A DNA stretch of 64,000 nucleotides from Pararhodobacter zhoushanensis (lineage in GTDB: Bacteria; Pseudomonadota; Alphaproteobacteria; Rhodobacterales; Rhodobacteraceae), in the NCBI RefSeq assembly GCF_003990445.1, contig NZ_REEZ01000001.1, forward strand, positions 310,001-374,000, in the 5' to 3' direction. Position 1 is the first letter of the stretch. Each line of letters starts with the position of its first letter. The position numbers and the translations under genes are program-made. Below are positions 30,800-39,794 of the stretch, piece by piece. The notes under the pieces are model-generated. The model saw nothing but the letters and a program-made list of their open reading frames with translations. It did no database searches and had not been told where the DNA came from.

Positions 30800-31645
30800 T
30801 CAGAGACCCAGCAGACCGCGCACCTGCGTCAGCGCAGCGCCCAGCAGTTCGGGGTTGTCGCGCGCGCCTTCCAGCGCCCGACGGGCGGTGGCTTTGCGCA
30901 GCGCGCTCATATCGGACGCGTTGATCGCGGCGATGGCCTGATCATAGTCGAAGCCTTCAGCGGTGAAGAGCGTCTCCAGCGGCGGCGTCGCCTCTGCCTC
31001 GACAGCGGCCTCGGCTTCGACCGACGCTTCCGGCGCGGCGGCAGCTTCAGGTGCGGCGGCGGGGGCTGCGGCTTGCGGCTCAGCAGCGGGTGCCGGGGCG
31101 GTTTCAGCAGCGGGCGCGACGTCTTGCGCCGGGGCAGCAGCTTCGGGAGCTGCGGCTTCGGGTTCAGCGGCAGGAGCCGCCTCGGTCACGGGCGCAGTCT
31201 CGGTCACTGGCGCGGCTTCGACGACCGGTGCGTCAGCGGCCGGAGCGGTGTCGGTCACCGAATCGCGCAGACGCTCAGTTGCCTGGCTGACCGCATCGCC
31301 GACGGCGTCGCTGGCTTCCTGGCCGATGCCGGTGGCGTTCTGCACGGCGTCCGAGACGGCCTCGCTGACCGCGTCGGTCGCCGCATCCACGGCCTCGGCC
31401 GCGGTTTCGGTTGCATCGGCGCCGGTCTCAGCCGCCTCTTCCATTGCGTCCTGAACCGCCTGCGTTGCCGTTTCGAGCGCGGTCGGCTCTTCGGCCTCGG
31501 CCGGCGGCGGTGCGACAGGCTCAACCGGTGCGACGGGCGCAGCGGCAGGCTCGGGTGCGGGTTGCGGCTGCGGCCGCTCACGCGAAACCCAGATACCCAG
31601 TCCGGCCGCCAGAACGATCGCGGCAACGATCAGGAGCTTTTTCAT
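30800..31645 (-). CDS. Membrane-anchored Ala/Pro/Glu-rich low-complexity protein
   Basis: 281 residues. A single N-terminal transmembrane segment (about residues 3-20, after MKK) is followed by roughly 205 residues of acidic Ala/Pro/Glu/Val/Thr sequence with short imperfect repeats. Part of it (about 60-125) is predicted helical with AVDAATDAVSEAVSDAV-like periodicity; the rest looks disordered. A folded C-terminal segment of about 55 residues starts at LFTAEGFDYDQAIAAI. Topology suggests a periplasm-facing tether, but the orientation is not certain. No family recognised. Its divergent neighbour is infC. Confidence 0.65.
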   Translation of the reverse strand: MKKLLIVAAIVLAAGLGIWVSRERPQPQPAPEPAAAPVAPVEPVAPPPAEAEEPTALETATQAVQDAMEEAAETGADATETAAEAVDAATDAVSEAVSDAVQNATGIGQEASDAVGDAVSQATERLRDSVTDTAPAADAPVVEAAPVTETAPVTEAAPAAEPEAAAPEAAAPAQDVAPAAETAPAPAAEPQAAAPAAAPEAAAAPEASVEAEAAVEAEATPPLETLFTAEGFDYDQAIAAINASDMSALRKATARRALEGARDNPELLGAALTQVRGLLGL

Positions 31646-31758
31646 GACTAATCCTCAAAAACGCACTTCACAGATGATGTGGCATTGCCGTGCCGCAAAC
31701 GCAATCCCGACGGGCAGATTTCTGCCACGTTTGCAGGACCAATCACGCGCACCACCTC

Positions 31759-31787
31759 TTGCAACTGAGCCTCTGCAGGGCTATTTT
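31759..31787 (+). promoter_or_regulatory. Candidate sigma-70 promoter of infC
   Basis: TTGCAA at 31759-31764 and TATTTT at 31782-31787 are spaced by exactly 17 bases. Transcription would begin near 31794 and give a leader of about 25 bases ahead of the infC start. Sequence match only; several alternatives are possible in this 174-base region. Confidence 0.4.
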
Positions 31788-31819
31788 GCGGCCCGATAGA
31801 TCATAGAAGGAATTCAACC

Positions 31820-32359
31820 ATAGCCCGCAGACCCCACAATGCCCCGCCCAGCCGCGACACCGGACCCCGCGTCAATGACCGGATCCGCGCGCCTGAGATC
31901 CGCCTGATTGGTGCGGAAGGCGAAAACGTCGGGGTGGTGACGCCCGCACGGGCGATGCAGATGGCCCAGGAACTGGGTCTGGATCTGGTTGAGATCTCGC
32001 CGAACGCGGCGCCGCCGGTTTGCAAGATCATGGATTTCGGCAAGTTCAAGTACGAACAGCAAAAGCGTGAGGCCGAAGCACGCAAGAAGCAAAAGATCAT
32101 CGAGATCAAGGAAATCAAGTTCCGTCCGGGCACCGACACGCATGACTATGACGTCAAGATGCGCTCGGTCGAGAAGTTCCTCGGCGAAGGCGATAAGGTC
32201 AAGGTGACGCTGCGCTTCCGCGGTCGCGAAATGGCGCACCAGCAGCTGGGCATGGAATTGCTCAACCGGGTTGCGGCGGATGTGAACGAGATCGGCAAGA
32301 TCGAGAACTTCCCGCGGCTGGAAGGCCGTCAGATGGTGATGATGATCGCCCCGCGCTGA
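31820..32359 (+). CDS. infC: Translation initiation factor IF-3, AUA start
   Basis: 179 residues counting from an ATA codon at 31820-31822. The downstream residues [21 protein letters not shown] are the expected IF-3 N-terminus, and AAGGA lies 8 bases upstream of ATA. No ATG, GTG or TTG occurs in frame until GTG codons around residue 36, which would remove part of the N-terminal domain. Rare start codons are the known basis of IF-3 autoregulation in E. coli (AUU), so the same control is likely here. The full C-terminal domain with [12 protein letters not shown] and [10 protein letters not shown] is present. Confidence 0.93.
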   Translation: MARRPHNAPPSRDTGPRVNDRIRAPEIRLIGAEGENVGVVTPARAMQMAQELGLDLVEISPNAAPPVCKIMDFGKFKYEQQKREAEARKKQKIIEIKEIKFRPGTDTHDYDVKMRSVEKFLGEGDKVKVTLRFRGREMAHQQLGMELLNRVAADVNEIGKIENFPRLEGRQMVMMIAPR

Positions 32360-32382
32360 TCAGCTCTTTTGCCAAAGACCTC

Positions 32383-32414
32383 AAAACGCCGCCCCTTTTT
32401 GTGGGCGGCGTTTT
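32383..32414. terminator. Bidirectional intrinsic terminator after infC
   Basis: AAAACGCCGCCC (32383-32394) and GGGCGGCGTTTT (32403-32414) form a perfect 12-bp stem with an 8-base loop rich in T. The outer A/T pairs give a T-run on both strands. It ends infC (plus) and also serves the convergent exported-protein gene that stops at 32426. Confidence 0.88.
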
Positions 32415-32425
32415 CAATTCACCGC

Positions 32426-33466
32426 TCAGCCGCCTTCGGGTGCATTCAGCGGTACGGGCGAAACACCGGGAATCTGCGGGCGATAGCGCAGATCATCGGT
32501 CGACAGCGCATTGCCCAGACATTCAGAGCGTTCGCTCACCCGCGCCAGCAACACGCGCCGGCCGCGCATCGGCGTTCCCAGCATGATCCGGCGCAACACC
32601 GAGGCATGCCCACGCGCGCTGTCCACGAAGCGTGTCTGATCAACCAGCGCGGCGGCCGGTGTGCCCAGCGTCATCAGCGCATCATGGCTGCCCAAGGCGT
32701 CATAGGCCGCACTGACACAGCTGCCGACCGACTGTGCGCAGATGCTGCGGCACAGAGACGACAAGGGCGCCGCCGCATCGCTGGTTTCCAGCCAGCGTTG
32801 CAAGACCCCCTCCTCCAGCGTCTCGCCCATCATCAGCCATTGCGGATGGCCGGCTGGCACGAAAGAGGCGACCTCGGTCTGCCGCGCAGCGCCGGCTCGA
32901 CGCCAGAGCAGATAGAGCATGTCCTGCGGCACGCTTTGCGGATCAAGCTGCGCCAGATCGGGATGACCGCGCGCCGACAGCACCATCAGCGCCTCGCGCG
33001 CGGCGCGGTCTTCGCCCAGTTCTTCGAATCGCAGCACAAGGTCAGAACCGCTGCGCACATTCAACAAGGCGACCCAGGCGTCGGCCAAAGGCACGTCGGG
33101 CGTTGCACGCAGCCAGCTTTGCCCAGACATGCCGCCGGGCAGGCGCAGCAGGCTGATACGCTGGTGGCGCGGCATTTGGGCCAGGAACGGCCCTTGCAGC
33201 GCGGGGGATTTGTCGATCACCCCCAGCAGGATGCGCGCGGCTGTGTTGCCCTCGACCGCAAGACGCGAGAATGCCGGCAGTGCGCTGGCCTCGTCATCGG
33301 CCAGCCAGGCGTCGAGCGCCTGCGTGAAGACGGCATCGGTTGCGCCGTCGAGCGGCGGCGGAGTCGTGGCAGGAACGGCCTGCGCCGCCAGGACCAGCCC
33401 CAGCACGGCGGCAAAGCGCGGTGCGGTACGGCCCAGAAAGCGAGTGAGGAAGCGGCAATCGGTCAA
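32426..33466 (-). CDS. Exported protein of unknown function
   Basis: About 346 residues. I place the start at the TTG at 33464-33466, which gives a clean signal peptide (TDCRFLTRFLGRTAPRFAAVLGLVLAA, cleavage near AVPA). TTG at 33472 and GTG at 33499 are alternatives, and no start has a strong ribosome binding site. The mature part starts with a proline-rich stretch and then a helical repeat-like region (ADDEASALPAFSRLAVEGNTAARILLG) that resembles a single Sel1/TPR unit. Three cysteines occur close together in LCRSICAQSVGSC. The family is not recognised; a periplasmic location is inferred. Confidence 0.6.
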   Translation of the reverse strand: MTDCRFLTRFLGRTAPRFAAVLGLVLAAQAVPATTPPPLDGATDAVFTQALDAWLADDEASALPAFSRLAVEGNTAARILLGVIDKSPALQGPFLAQMPRHQRISLLRLPGGMSGQSWLRATPDVPLADAWVALLNVRSGSDLVLRFEELGEDRAAREALMVLSARGHPDLAQLDPQSVPQDMLYLLWRRAGAARQTEVASFVPAGHPQWLMMGETLEEGVLQRWLETSDAAAPLSSLCRSICAQSVGSCVSAAYDALGSHDALMTLGTPAAALVDQTRFVDSARGHASVLRRIMLGTPMRGRRVLLARVSERSECLGNALSTDDLRYRPQIPGVSPVPLNAPEGG

Positions 33467-33631
33467 ATGCAAACCTGGTGAAAGACGGCGGAAAGACACA
33501 GGAATCACCGGACCTAAAGGCCGGCCCCTGCCCGGATCACGAAAAATGCAGTGCCGACATCGGCACTGTGCGAACTGCACGCGGATTGTGCAATCGAATT
33601 ATGCCCCGAAGCCCGCCCTGCGGTGTCATTC

Positions 33632-33668
33632 GCGCAAAACGGGCACCCATTGGGTGCCCGGAATTGCG
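33632..33668 (-). terminator. Intrinsic terminator of the DsbA-family gene
   Basis: CGGGCACCC (33640-33648) pairs with GGGTGCCCG (33652-33660) around a 3-base loop. Read on the minus strand it is followed by TTTTG. Flanking GCGCAA/TTGCGC extend the pairing with a bulge. It lies about 33 bases past the dsbA-like stop codon. Confidence 0.75.
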
Positions 33669-33692
33669 CGGGGTATACCCGATGTCGCGGGG

Positions 33693-34457
33693 TCAGCCGC
33701 GAAGGCGGGTCACGACGTTGGACATCTCGGCGGCAGGCATGTAGCCGCGCAGCAGCTCGCCGCCCGTGCCATCTCCCATGACGAAGGTCGGCGTGCCGCT
33801 GATCTGCAGGCGTTGCGCCAGCGCGCGGTTCTCGTTGAGCACCTGATTGACCTCGGGGCTGTTCATCGCTGCCAGCGCAGGCTCGGCATCAAAGCCGATA
33901 TCGGCGGCGATCGAGCGCAGATCGTCGGGCGTCACGCTGCCTTCCCACGCCATCAGCGCGTCATGCACGGCACCGTAGGCTTCATCCCCGGCAAGTTGCT
34001 GCACGGCGACGGCAAAGCGGCTCATGATTTCCGAATCCGGCCCCAGAATCGGCAATTCCTTGATGATCAGGCGAATGTTGCCATCAGCTTCCAGCATGGA
34101 CAGAACCTCTGGCTGCGCGCGGCGGCAAAAGCCGCAGCGGTAGTCCATGAATTCCACCAGCGTGATGTCGCCATCAAGGTTGCCGGTGGCCCAGGAATGA
34201 CCATCGTCAAAGATCGCCTCGGCGTTGATCTCGACCAGCGCCAGATCCATTTCGCCCTGCTGCGCCTGATTGCGGCGCTCGAATTCGGAGACAGCCTCGA
34301 AGATCACTTCGGGGTTTTCCATCAGATAGGCGCGCACTTCCGCACGGAAAGCCGAGCGCTCGCTGTCGCTCATCTGCATCGCAGTCGATTGCGCCAGAAC
34401 CGGCGAGGCGAAGGTCAGGGCGGCAAGAGTTGCGGCGATAAGCGGCTGGCGGACCAT
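33693..34457 (-). CDS. DsbA-family thiol:disulfide oxidoreductase
   Basis: 254 residues from the ATG at 34457 (an ATG five codons earlier is possible). The Sec signal peptide is residues 1-22 (cleavage after VLA). The active site is C108-G-F-C111 in VEFMDYRCGFC, and the cis-Pro is in SGTPTFV. The extra N-terminal helical region before the thioredoxin fold (residues 28-85) is typical of ScsC/DsbA-like proteins that can oligomerise. It acts in the periplasm on disulfides. An intrinsic terminator follows. Confidence 0.9.
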   Translation of the reverse strand: MVRQPLIAATLAALTFASPVLAQSTAMQMSDSERSAFRAEVRAYLMENPEVIFEAVSEFERRNQAQQGEMDLALVEINAEAIFDDGHSWATGNLDGDITLVEFMDYRCGFCRRAQPEVLSMLEADGNIRLIIKELPILGPDSEIMSRFAVAVQQLAGDEAYGAVHDALMAWEGSVTPDDLRSIAADIGFDAEPALAAMNSPEVNQVLNENRALAQRLQISGTPTFVMGDGTGGELLRGYMPAAEMSNVVTRLRG

Positions 34458-34644
34458 GCGGAAAGGCTCCATTGTGCGAGGTTGCGGCACTTTGAGCGTC
34501 GGGACAGTCAGGATCAAGCCCCCAATCGCAGGGCCGCGTTAAGGCTGACCCAATCGTGAAGCGTCCGCCGTCGCTGTCTCTCGGCAGGGGATTCCCCCGA
34601 CGGGGCTTTCGCGTTAGGAACGGGAAAACGACAGGAGAGCGGGC

Positions 34645-35901
34645 ATGGCGCAGGGTTGGCGACGATTGCGGGCGGGTTTTCTGGTGCCCGTGGCTTTCGT
34701 CTGGGCGCTGTGCATGGCGCTTGCCCTGCCTGCCCCGGCGCAGGAACTGGGCGGATTGGCACGTCTGGACGGGGCCGTGACGCTTGAGGCCGGCTGGCGC
34801 AGCCTGTCGCTGTCGATCCCTATGACTCAGGCCGTGCCGTGGCGCACCCGACTGATGAGTGACCCGCCGCGCGCCATCGTCGATTTCCGCACGCTGGACT
34901 GGACGGGATTCGAACCTGCCTCCGTGCCGCTGCTCGGCGAGGCTGTGGCGCTGCGCGTCGGCAATGCTGGCGGCGGCTGGTCGCGGCTGGTGATCGAACT
35001 GAACCGCCCGATGGGGTTTGCGCAAGCCGGTCTCGCCACCGATCAGGAAACCGGCGCGGCCGTTCTGTCGATTGCGCTGTCGCCGCTGTCAGACACCAGC
35101 TTTGCTGCGCAGGCCTCGGCTTTGGCCGCGACCGATGGCGCACCGGGTCCGAATGTTTTGCGCGCGGCGACCGATCGGTTGCCGCTGGGCCAGCGCCCTA
35201 CCCGCGTGGTGCTCGACCCCGGACATGGCGGCGTCGATCCCGGCGCGATCCATGAGGGCGTGACCGAAGCCTCGATCACCCTGACCTTCGCGCGCGAACT
35301 GGCCGAGGCCCTGCGCCGCACCGGGCGCTATGAGGTCGTGCTGACCCGTGACAACGACACTTTCATCTCGCTTGAAGGCCGCATCACGGTAGCGCATTCC
35401 ACACAGGCCGATGTGTTCTTGTCCCTGCACGCCGATGCGCTGGAGGATGGTCAGGCCGTCGGTGCCACGCTCTACACGCTGGCCCAATCCGCCACCGATG
35501 CCGCCGGGGCCGCGTTGGCAGAGCGTCATGACCGCGACGACATGCTGGGCGGCGGGGTTGATCTGACCGGGACCGATGACGCCGTTGCCTCGGTCCTTAT
35601 GGACCTCGCGCGCGCCGAAACCGGCCCGGCCACCGACCGGCTGGCCCGCGCGCTGGTTGGCGCGATCCGCGGCGCGGATCTGCGTATGCATCGGCACCCG
35701 TGGCAACAGGCGGCGTTTTCGGTGCTCAAATCCCCTTCGGTGCCCTCGGCGCTGTTGGAGATCGGGTTTCTGTCCTCGGACCGCGACCGCGAACGGCTGC
35801 GCGATCGTGCGTGGCGCACCAGCATGGAACAGGCTCTGGTCGGCGGGCTGGACGCCTGGGTCGAGGCCGAGGTGGCCCAGCAGGCCCTGCGGTTGCGCTG
35901 A
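34645..35901 (+). CDS. amiC: N-acetylmuramoyl-L-alanine amidase (AmiC type)
   Basis: 418 residues. A signal peptide (about 1-32) is followed by an AMIN domain (about 35-150, which targets septal or envelope sites) and an Amidase_3 catalytic domain. Zinc and catalytic residues visible are H194 in DPGHGG, E208, H262 in SLHAD and E372 in LLEIGFLS. It cuts the bond between muramic acid and L-alanine in peptidoglycan during cell separation. AGGAGA lies upstream of the ATG. A PBP1A gene follows after 114 bases. Confidence 0.92.
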   Translation: MAQGWRRLRAGFLVPVAFVWALCMALALPAPAQELGGLARLDGAVTLEAGWRSLSLSIPMTQAVPWRTRLMSDPPRAIVDFRTLDWTGFEPASVPLLGEAVALRVGNAGGGWSRLVIELNRPMGFAQAGLATDQETGAAVLSIALSPLSDTSFAAQASALAATDGAPGPNVLRAATDRLPLGQRPTRVVLDPGHGGVDPGAIHEGVTEASITLTFARELAEALRRTGRYEVVLTRDNDTFISLEGRITVAHSTQADVFLSLHADALEDGQAVGATLYTLAQSATDAAGAALAERHDRDDMLGGGVDLTGTDDAVASVLMDLARAETGPATDRLARALVGAIRGADLRMHRHPWQQAAFSVLKSPSVPSALLEIGFLSSDRDRERLRDRAWRTSMEQALVGGLDAWVEAEVAQQALRLR

Positions 35902-35948
35902 CGGCATCACCTCTACGCGATTTCCTGCCCCTGTAGCGTCGGCAGGTT

Positions 35949-35975
35949 TTGACCCCTGACACTTGAGTGTATAGA
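35949..35975 (+). promoter_or_regulatory. Candidate promoter with a small palindrome before the PBP1A gene
   Basis: TTGACC at 35949-35954 and TATAGA at 35970-35975 could be -35 and -10 boxes, although the spacer is 15 bases and so shorter than ideal. Between them lies the inverted repeat ACACT-TG-AGTGT (35959-35970), a possible operator. Sequence match only. Confidence 0.35.
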
Positions 35976-36015
35976 CGGGGCCAAAGACCTGATCCTACCC
36001 CTGCCGGAGCTGCCA

Positions 36016-38544
36016 GTGACCCGAGCCATTCTGTCCTTCTTCGGCGGCCTGTTCAGCTTTTTGCTGCTGAGCATGGTGTTTGGTGCACTGACGGTGGGCG
36101 GGGTGATCTGGGTCTATACGCATGATCTGCCCTCGACCGAGCAGCTGGCGAATTACTCACCGCCGATGATCTCGCGGATTTACGCGGGTGAAGGGCAGAT
36201 GATGGACGAATTCGCCCGCGAACGGCGCCTTTTCACCCCCATCGAAGACATCCCGCCCTTGCTGCGCGATGCGTTCATCTCGGCCGAAGATCGCAATTTC
36301 TACGAGCATTCGGGCTTTGACCCGCTGGCCATCGTCGCGGCGTTCCGCGATGCCGTGATCTCACGCGGGCGCAATCTGCGTGGGGCCTCGACCATCACCC
36401 AGCAGGTGATGAAGAACTTCCTGCTGTCCTCGGACCGCACGGGCGAGCGGAAAATCCGCGAGATCATTCTGGCGTGGCGGGTCGAGCAATCGCTGAGCAA
36501 GGACGAGATCCTTGAGCTGTATCTCAACGAGATTTTCCTCGGCCAGAACTCGTTCGGTGTGGCCGCTGCCGCGCAGACCTATTTCAACAAGACCCTCGAA
36601 GAGCTGTCGCTTGAGGAAATGGCCTTCCTCGCCTCGCTGCCGCAGGCCCCGTCCGAATACCACCCGGTCCGCGCCCGTGAGCGCGTCACGGCGCGGCGCA
36701 ACTGGATTCTGGGGCAGATGGCCGAAAACGGCTATATCACCACCGACGAGGCCGAAGCCGCGCAAGCGCGCCCGTTGTTGTCGGTACAAGGCGGCGACAT
36801 CCCGTCCTTCCGCGAAAGCCTTCCCGAGCGCGATTACTTTTCTGACGAGATCCGCCGCCAACTGTCGACGACCTTTGGTGAAGAGGAATTCTTTACTGGT
36901 GGCCTGACCATCCGCGCCACGGTGAACCCCGGCCTGCAGGTCACCGCCGCGCATGCCCTGCAGCGCGCGCTTGAAGACTACGACCGGGGCCAAGGCGAAT
37001 GGCGCGGCACCGGCATCGCGCTGGACAGCGATGCACTGGCGGATGAGGACAGCTGGCGCACCGCGCTGGCGGAAACCCGGCTGGCCCGCGACATCACGCT
37101 GGACAACCCGTGGCACCCCGCGGTGGTGCTGGACGTCACCCCCGACCGCGCCCGTGTCGGCATCGAAGGCATCCCCGAGATCGGCCAGATCGACCGGCCC
37201 GACATTGACTGGCTGCCGGGCTCACTGGCCGATACGCTGAACGTCGGCGACGTGGTCTATGTGCGCGCCGTGACGTCGAACAGCGACGGCAGCTTCCAGC
37301 GCTGGTCCCTGCGCCAGATCCCCGAAGCTCAGGGGGCGTTCATGGCGATGGACGTGAACACCGGGCGGGTGATCGCCATGCAGGGCGGGTTCAGCTATCA
37401 GGTTTCGGGCTTCAACCGCGCGACACAGGCGATGCGTCAACCCGGCTCGTCGTTCAAGCCCTTTGTCTATGCCGCGGCGCTGGATTCGGGCTTTACCCCC
37501 GCCACGATCATCATCGACGCCCCCATCGAGATCGACACCGGCGAAGGCATCTGGCGGCCCAACAACGCCGGTCACGATTACCTTGGCCCAACGCCGATGC
37601 GCACCGGGATCGAGCAATCGCGCAACCTGATGACCGTCCGGCTGGCGCAAGAGGTCGGCATGGATGTGGTCGCAGGCTATGCCGAGCGGTTCGGCGTTTA
37701 TGACAGCTTGCAACCCTTCCTCGCCAACTCGCTGGGCGCGCAGGAAACCACGTTGTTCCGGGTTGTCGCCGCCTATGCGATGTTCGCCAATGGCGGCGAG
37801 CGCGTGGAGCCGACGCTGGTGGACCGGGTGCAGGACCGCTGGGGCCGCACTGTCTATCGCCACGACCAGCGCCGCTGCGTGGAATGCGCCGAGCCGGATC
37901 TGCCCGCCGGTCAGGCCCCGTGGATCGCTTCGCAGCGTCAACGGGTGATGGACCCGATCACCGCCTATCAACTGACCTCGATGCTGCAGGGCGTCGTGCA
38001 GCGCGGCACGGCGTCGGGCGCGATCCGCCTGCCGGTGCCGGTGGCAGGCAAGACCGGCACCACCAACGACGCGCGCGATGTGTGGTTTGTCGGCTATACC
38101 TCGACCATGGTGGCGGGTTGCTACATCGGTTTTGACCGGCCCCGGTCGCTGGGCCGTCGGGCCTCGGGCGGCGGGCTGTGCGCGCCGGTGTTTCAGGAAT
38201 TCATGACGCAGGCCATTCAGGAATACGGCGGTGGCCGCTTCGCCGTGCCGCCGGGTGGTCATTTCATCTCGATCGACCGCCATACCGGCGAACGGGTGCC
38301 CGACGGATCGGGCGGCGACGTGGTGGCCGAGTATTTCCGCGATGGCGAAGAGCCGGTCTTCGGCATCGACGCGCTGATCGACGGCGGGTTTGCCATGGGC
38401 ATGTCCCTGCCGGTGTTTGAACCCGACGCTGTCAACGACCTGTTGGTGACCGAGGACGGCACCGAGATCCCGGTGGATCAGGGCCAGATCCCCGTACCGG
38501 CGACCTCGGATTTCGGTACGCTCAGCGCGGGCGGATTGTACTGA
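36016..38544 (+). CDS. mrcA: Penicillin-binding protein 1A (bifunctional), GTG start
   Basis: 842 residues. An N-terminal transmembrane anchor (about 10-33) is followed by the glycosyltransferase domain (EDRNFYEHSGFDP with catalytic E91, and GASTITQQVMKNF) and the transpeptidase domain. Transpeptidase motifs are S478-S-F-K481, S535-R-N537 and K679-T-G-T. A 100-residue insertion between the two domains (about 300-440) is an OB-like domain found in proteobacterial PBP1A. The start is GTG at 36016, with GGAG six bases upstream. It polymerises and cross-links peptidoglycan from the periplasmic side. The pairing with amiC fits a cell wall function. Confidence 0.95.
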   Translation: MTRAILSFFGGLFSFLLLSMVFGALTVGGVIWVYTHDLPSTEQLANYSPPMISRIYAGEGQMMDEFARERRLFTPIEDIPPLLRDAFISAEDRNFYEHSGFDPLAIVAAFRDAVISRGRNLRGASTITQQVMKNFLLSSDRTGERKIREIILAWRVEQSLSKDEILELYLNEIFLGQNSFGVAAAAQTYFNKTLEELSLEEMAFLASLPQAPSEYHPVRARERVTARRNWILGQMAENGYITTDEAEAAQARPLLSVQGGDIPSFRESLPERDYFSDEIRRQLSTTFGEEEFFTGGLTIRATVNPGLQVTAAHALQRALEDYDRGQGEWRGTGIALDSDALADEDSWRTALAETRLARDITLDNPWHPAVVLDVTPDRARVGIEGIPEIGQIDRPDIDWLPGSLADTLNVGDVVYVRAVTSNSDGSFQRWSLRQIPEAQGAFMAMDVNTGRVIAMQGGFSYQVSGFNRATQAMRQPGSSFKPFVYAAALDSGFTPATIIIDAPIEIDTGEGIWRPNNAGHDYLGPTPMRTGIEQSRNLMTVRLAQEVGMDVVAGYAERFGVYDSLQPFLANSLGAQETTLFRVVAAYAMFANGGERVEPTLVDRVQDRWGRTVYRHDQRRCVECAEPDLPAGQAPWIASQRQRVMDPITAYQLTSMLQGVVQRGTASGAIRLPVPVAGKTGTTNDARDVWFVGYTSTMVAGCYIGFDRPRSLGRRASGGGLCAPVFQEFMTQAIQEYGGGRFAVPPGGHFISIDRHTGERVPDGSGGDVVAEYFRDGEEPVFGIDALIDGGFAMGMSLPVFEPDAVNDLLVTEDGTEIPVDQGQIPVPATSDFGTLSAGGLY

Positions 38545-38546
38545 GA

Positions 38547-39221
38547 ATGCGCTCCCTTACCGATGTCACCCCGACACGCGCCGATCTTGAACGCCTGAGC
38601 CGCGACGGCGAGCCGGTCACGCTGACCAGTTGCGATCTGGACGGGATGGATCTGGCTGGCCTCGACCTGACCGGCTGGGAATTCGAGCGCTGTACGCTCA
38701 AGGGCACCGTGTTCAACGGCGCGCGGCTGGAAGGCGCGCGGTTTGCCGGGTGCCGGGCGGCGGGCTCCAGCTTTGTCGGCGCCGATCTGCTGGATGGCAG
38801 TATCGAAGGCGGCGATTTCAGCAACGCCAACTTCCGGGGCACGACCCTTACCGACGTCAAGATCAGCCGCTGCAAGATGACCGGTGCCGATCTGACCGAT
38901 GTGCAGGCCATCGGGCTCGCGTTGGAAGACGTGTTGCTGGTGCTGGCCGTGCTGCCGAAGCTGTCGTTTCGCAAAAAGACCCTGACGCGGGTCGATTTCA
39001 GCGATGCCGACATGCGCGCCTGCGACTTTCGCGAAGCGGTGCTGGACGAATGCTCGCTGCGCGATGCGCATCTGGTCGATTGCCGGTTCGAGGATGCCGA
39101 TCTGCGCGGGGCCGATCTGGGCGGCGTCAAGCTGACCGATGCGCGCCGGTTCAAGGGCGCGCTGATCTCGAAGGCGCAGGCCGCCGATCTGCTGGGTCAG
39201 CTGGGGCTGCGGGTGATGTAA
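38547..39221 (+). CDS. Pentapeptide-repeat protein
   Basis: 224 residues. Most of the protein is built from A(D/N)LxG-type pentapeptide repeats (for example DLAGLDLTG and ADLTDV), which form a right-handed quadrilateral beta-helix. A short charged linker (FRKKTLTRVDF) separates two blocks. The ATG lies 2 bases after the PBP1A stop, so it is probably co-transcribed. Some pentapeptide proteins mimic DNA and bind gyrase; nothing here shows that. The end forms a small hairpin (39220-39235) overlapping the stop of the convergent acetyltransferase gene. Confidence 0.8.
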   Translation: MRSLTDVTPTRADLERLSRDGEPVTLTSCDLDGMDLAGLDLTGWEFERCTLKGTVFNGARLEGARFAGCRAAGSSFVGADLLDGSIEGGDFSNANFRGTTLTDVKISRCKMTGADLTDVQAIGLALEDVLLVLAVLPKLSFRKKTLTRVDFSDADMRACDFREAVLDECSLRDAHLVDCRFEDADLRGADLGGVKLTDARRFKGALISKAQAADLLGQLGLRVM

Positions 39222-39226
39222 GGGCG

Positions 39227-39781
39227 TCAGCCCTTGCGCTCGATCACCCGCGCCGGGTTGCCGACCACGACCGCACCGGGGGCAACATTGCGCGTCACCA
39301 CACTGCCCGCGCCCACCACAGCCCCGTCGCCAATCGTCACGCCCGCCAGAATGATCGCGCCGCCGCCGATCCAGACGCGATTGCCTAAGGTCACGGGGTG
39401 CGCCACCTCCAGCCCCTCGACATTGCGTTTGACCGGGTCCTGATGGTGCTCGGCGCAGTAGATCTGCACATTCGGCCCCAGCTGGCACTGATCGCCGATC
39501 GTCACTTTTGCCGTGTCCAGAATGGTGCAGCCCGCGTTCAGAAACACCTGATCGCCAAGGTGGATGTTGATCCCGTAGGCGCAGTGAAACGGTGCCTCGA
39601 TGATCGCGTTTCGGGCGGTGATCAGCGCCGCCAGCTTCGGCCCGATGGGACCGCGCTCGTCCGGCGGCAACGTGTTGTGCTGATGTACTGCCGAGCGTGC
39701 GACAACACGCAGCGCCTCCAGCTCATCATCGAGGCAGGTGTACCAGTCCCCCGCCTCCATCTTCTGCCGCTCGGTTTTCAT
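39227..39781 (-). CDS. Maltose/galactoside O-acetyltransferase family protein
   Basis: 184 residues from the ATG at 39781 (MKTERQKMEAGDWYTC). The N-terminal maltose acetyltransferase domain is followed by left-handed beta-helix hexapeptide repeats (GDQVFLNAGCTILDTAKVTIGDQCQLGPNVQIYCAEH). The catalytic His is in CAEHHQD. It transfers acetyl from acetyl-CoA to a sugar or similar hydroxyl acceptor in the cytoplasm. The acceptor is not known. It lies 14 bases past the fpr stop, so it is likely in that operon. Confidence 0.88.
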   Translation of the reverse strand: MKTERQKMEAGDWYTCLDDELEALRVVARSAVHQHNTLPPDERGPIGPKLAALITARNAIIEAPFHCAYGINIHLGDQVFLNAGCTILDTAKVTIGDQCQLGPNVQIYCAEHHQDPVKRNVEGLEVAHPVTLGNRVWIGGGAIILAGVTIGDGAVVGAGSVVTRNVAPGAVVVGNPARVIERKG

Positions 39782-39794
39782 CCCTGCCCCGCTG

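Noticed and set aside
34910-34925. GGGATTCGAACC sequence resembling the complement of a tRNA T-arm
   Set aside because: It lies inside the conserved frame of the amidase gene, and no full tRNA cloverleaf is present.
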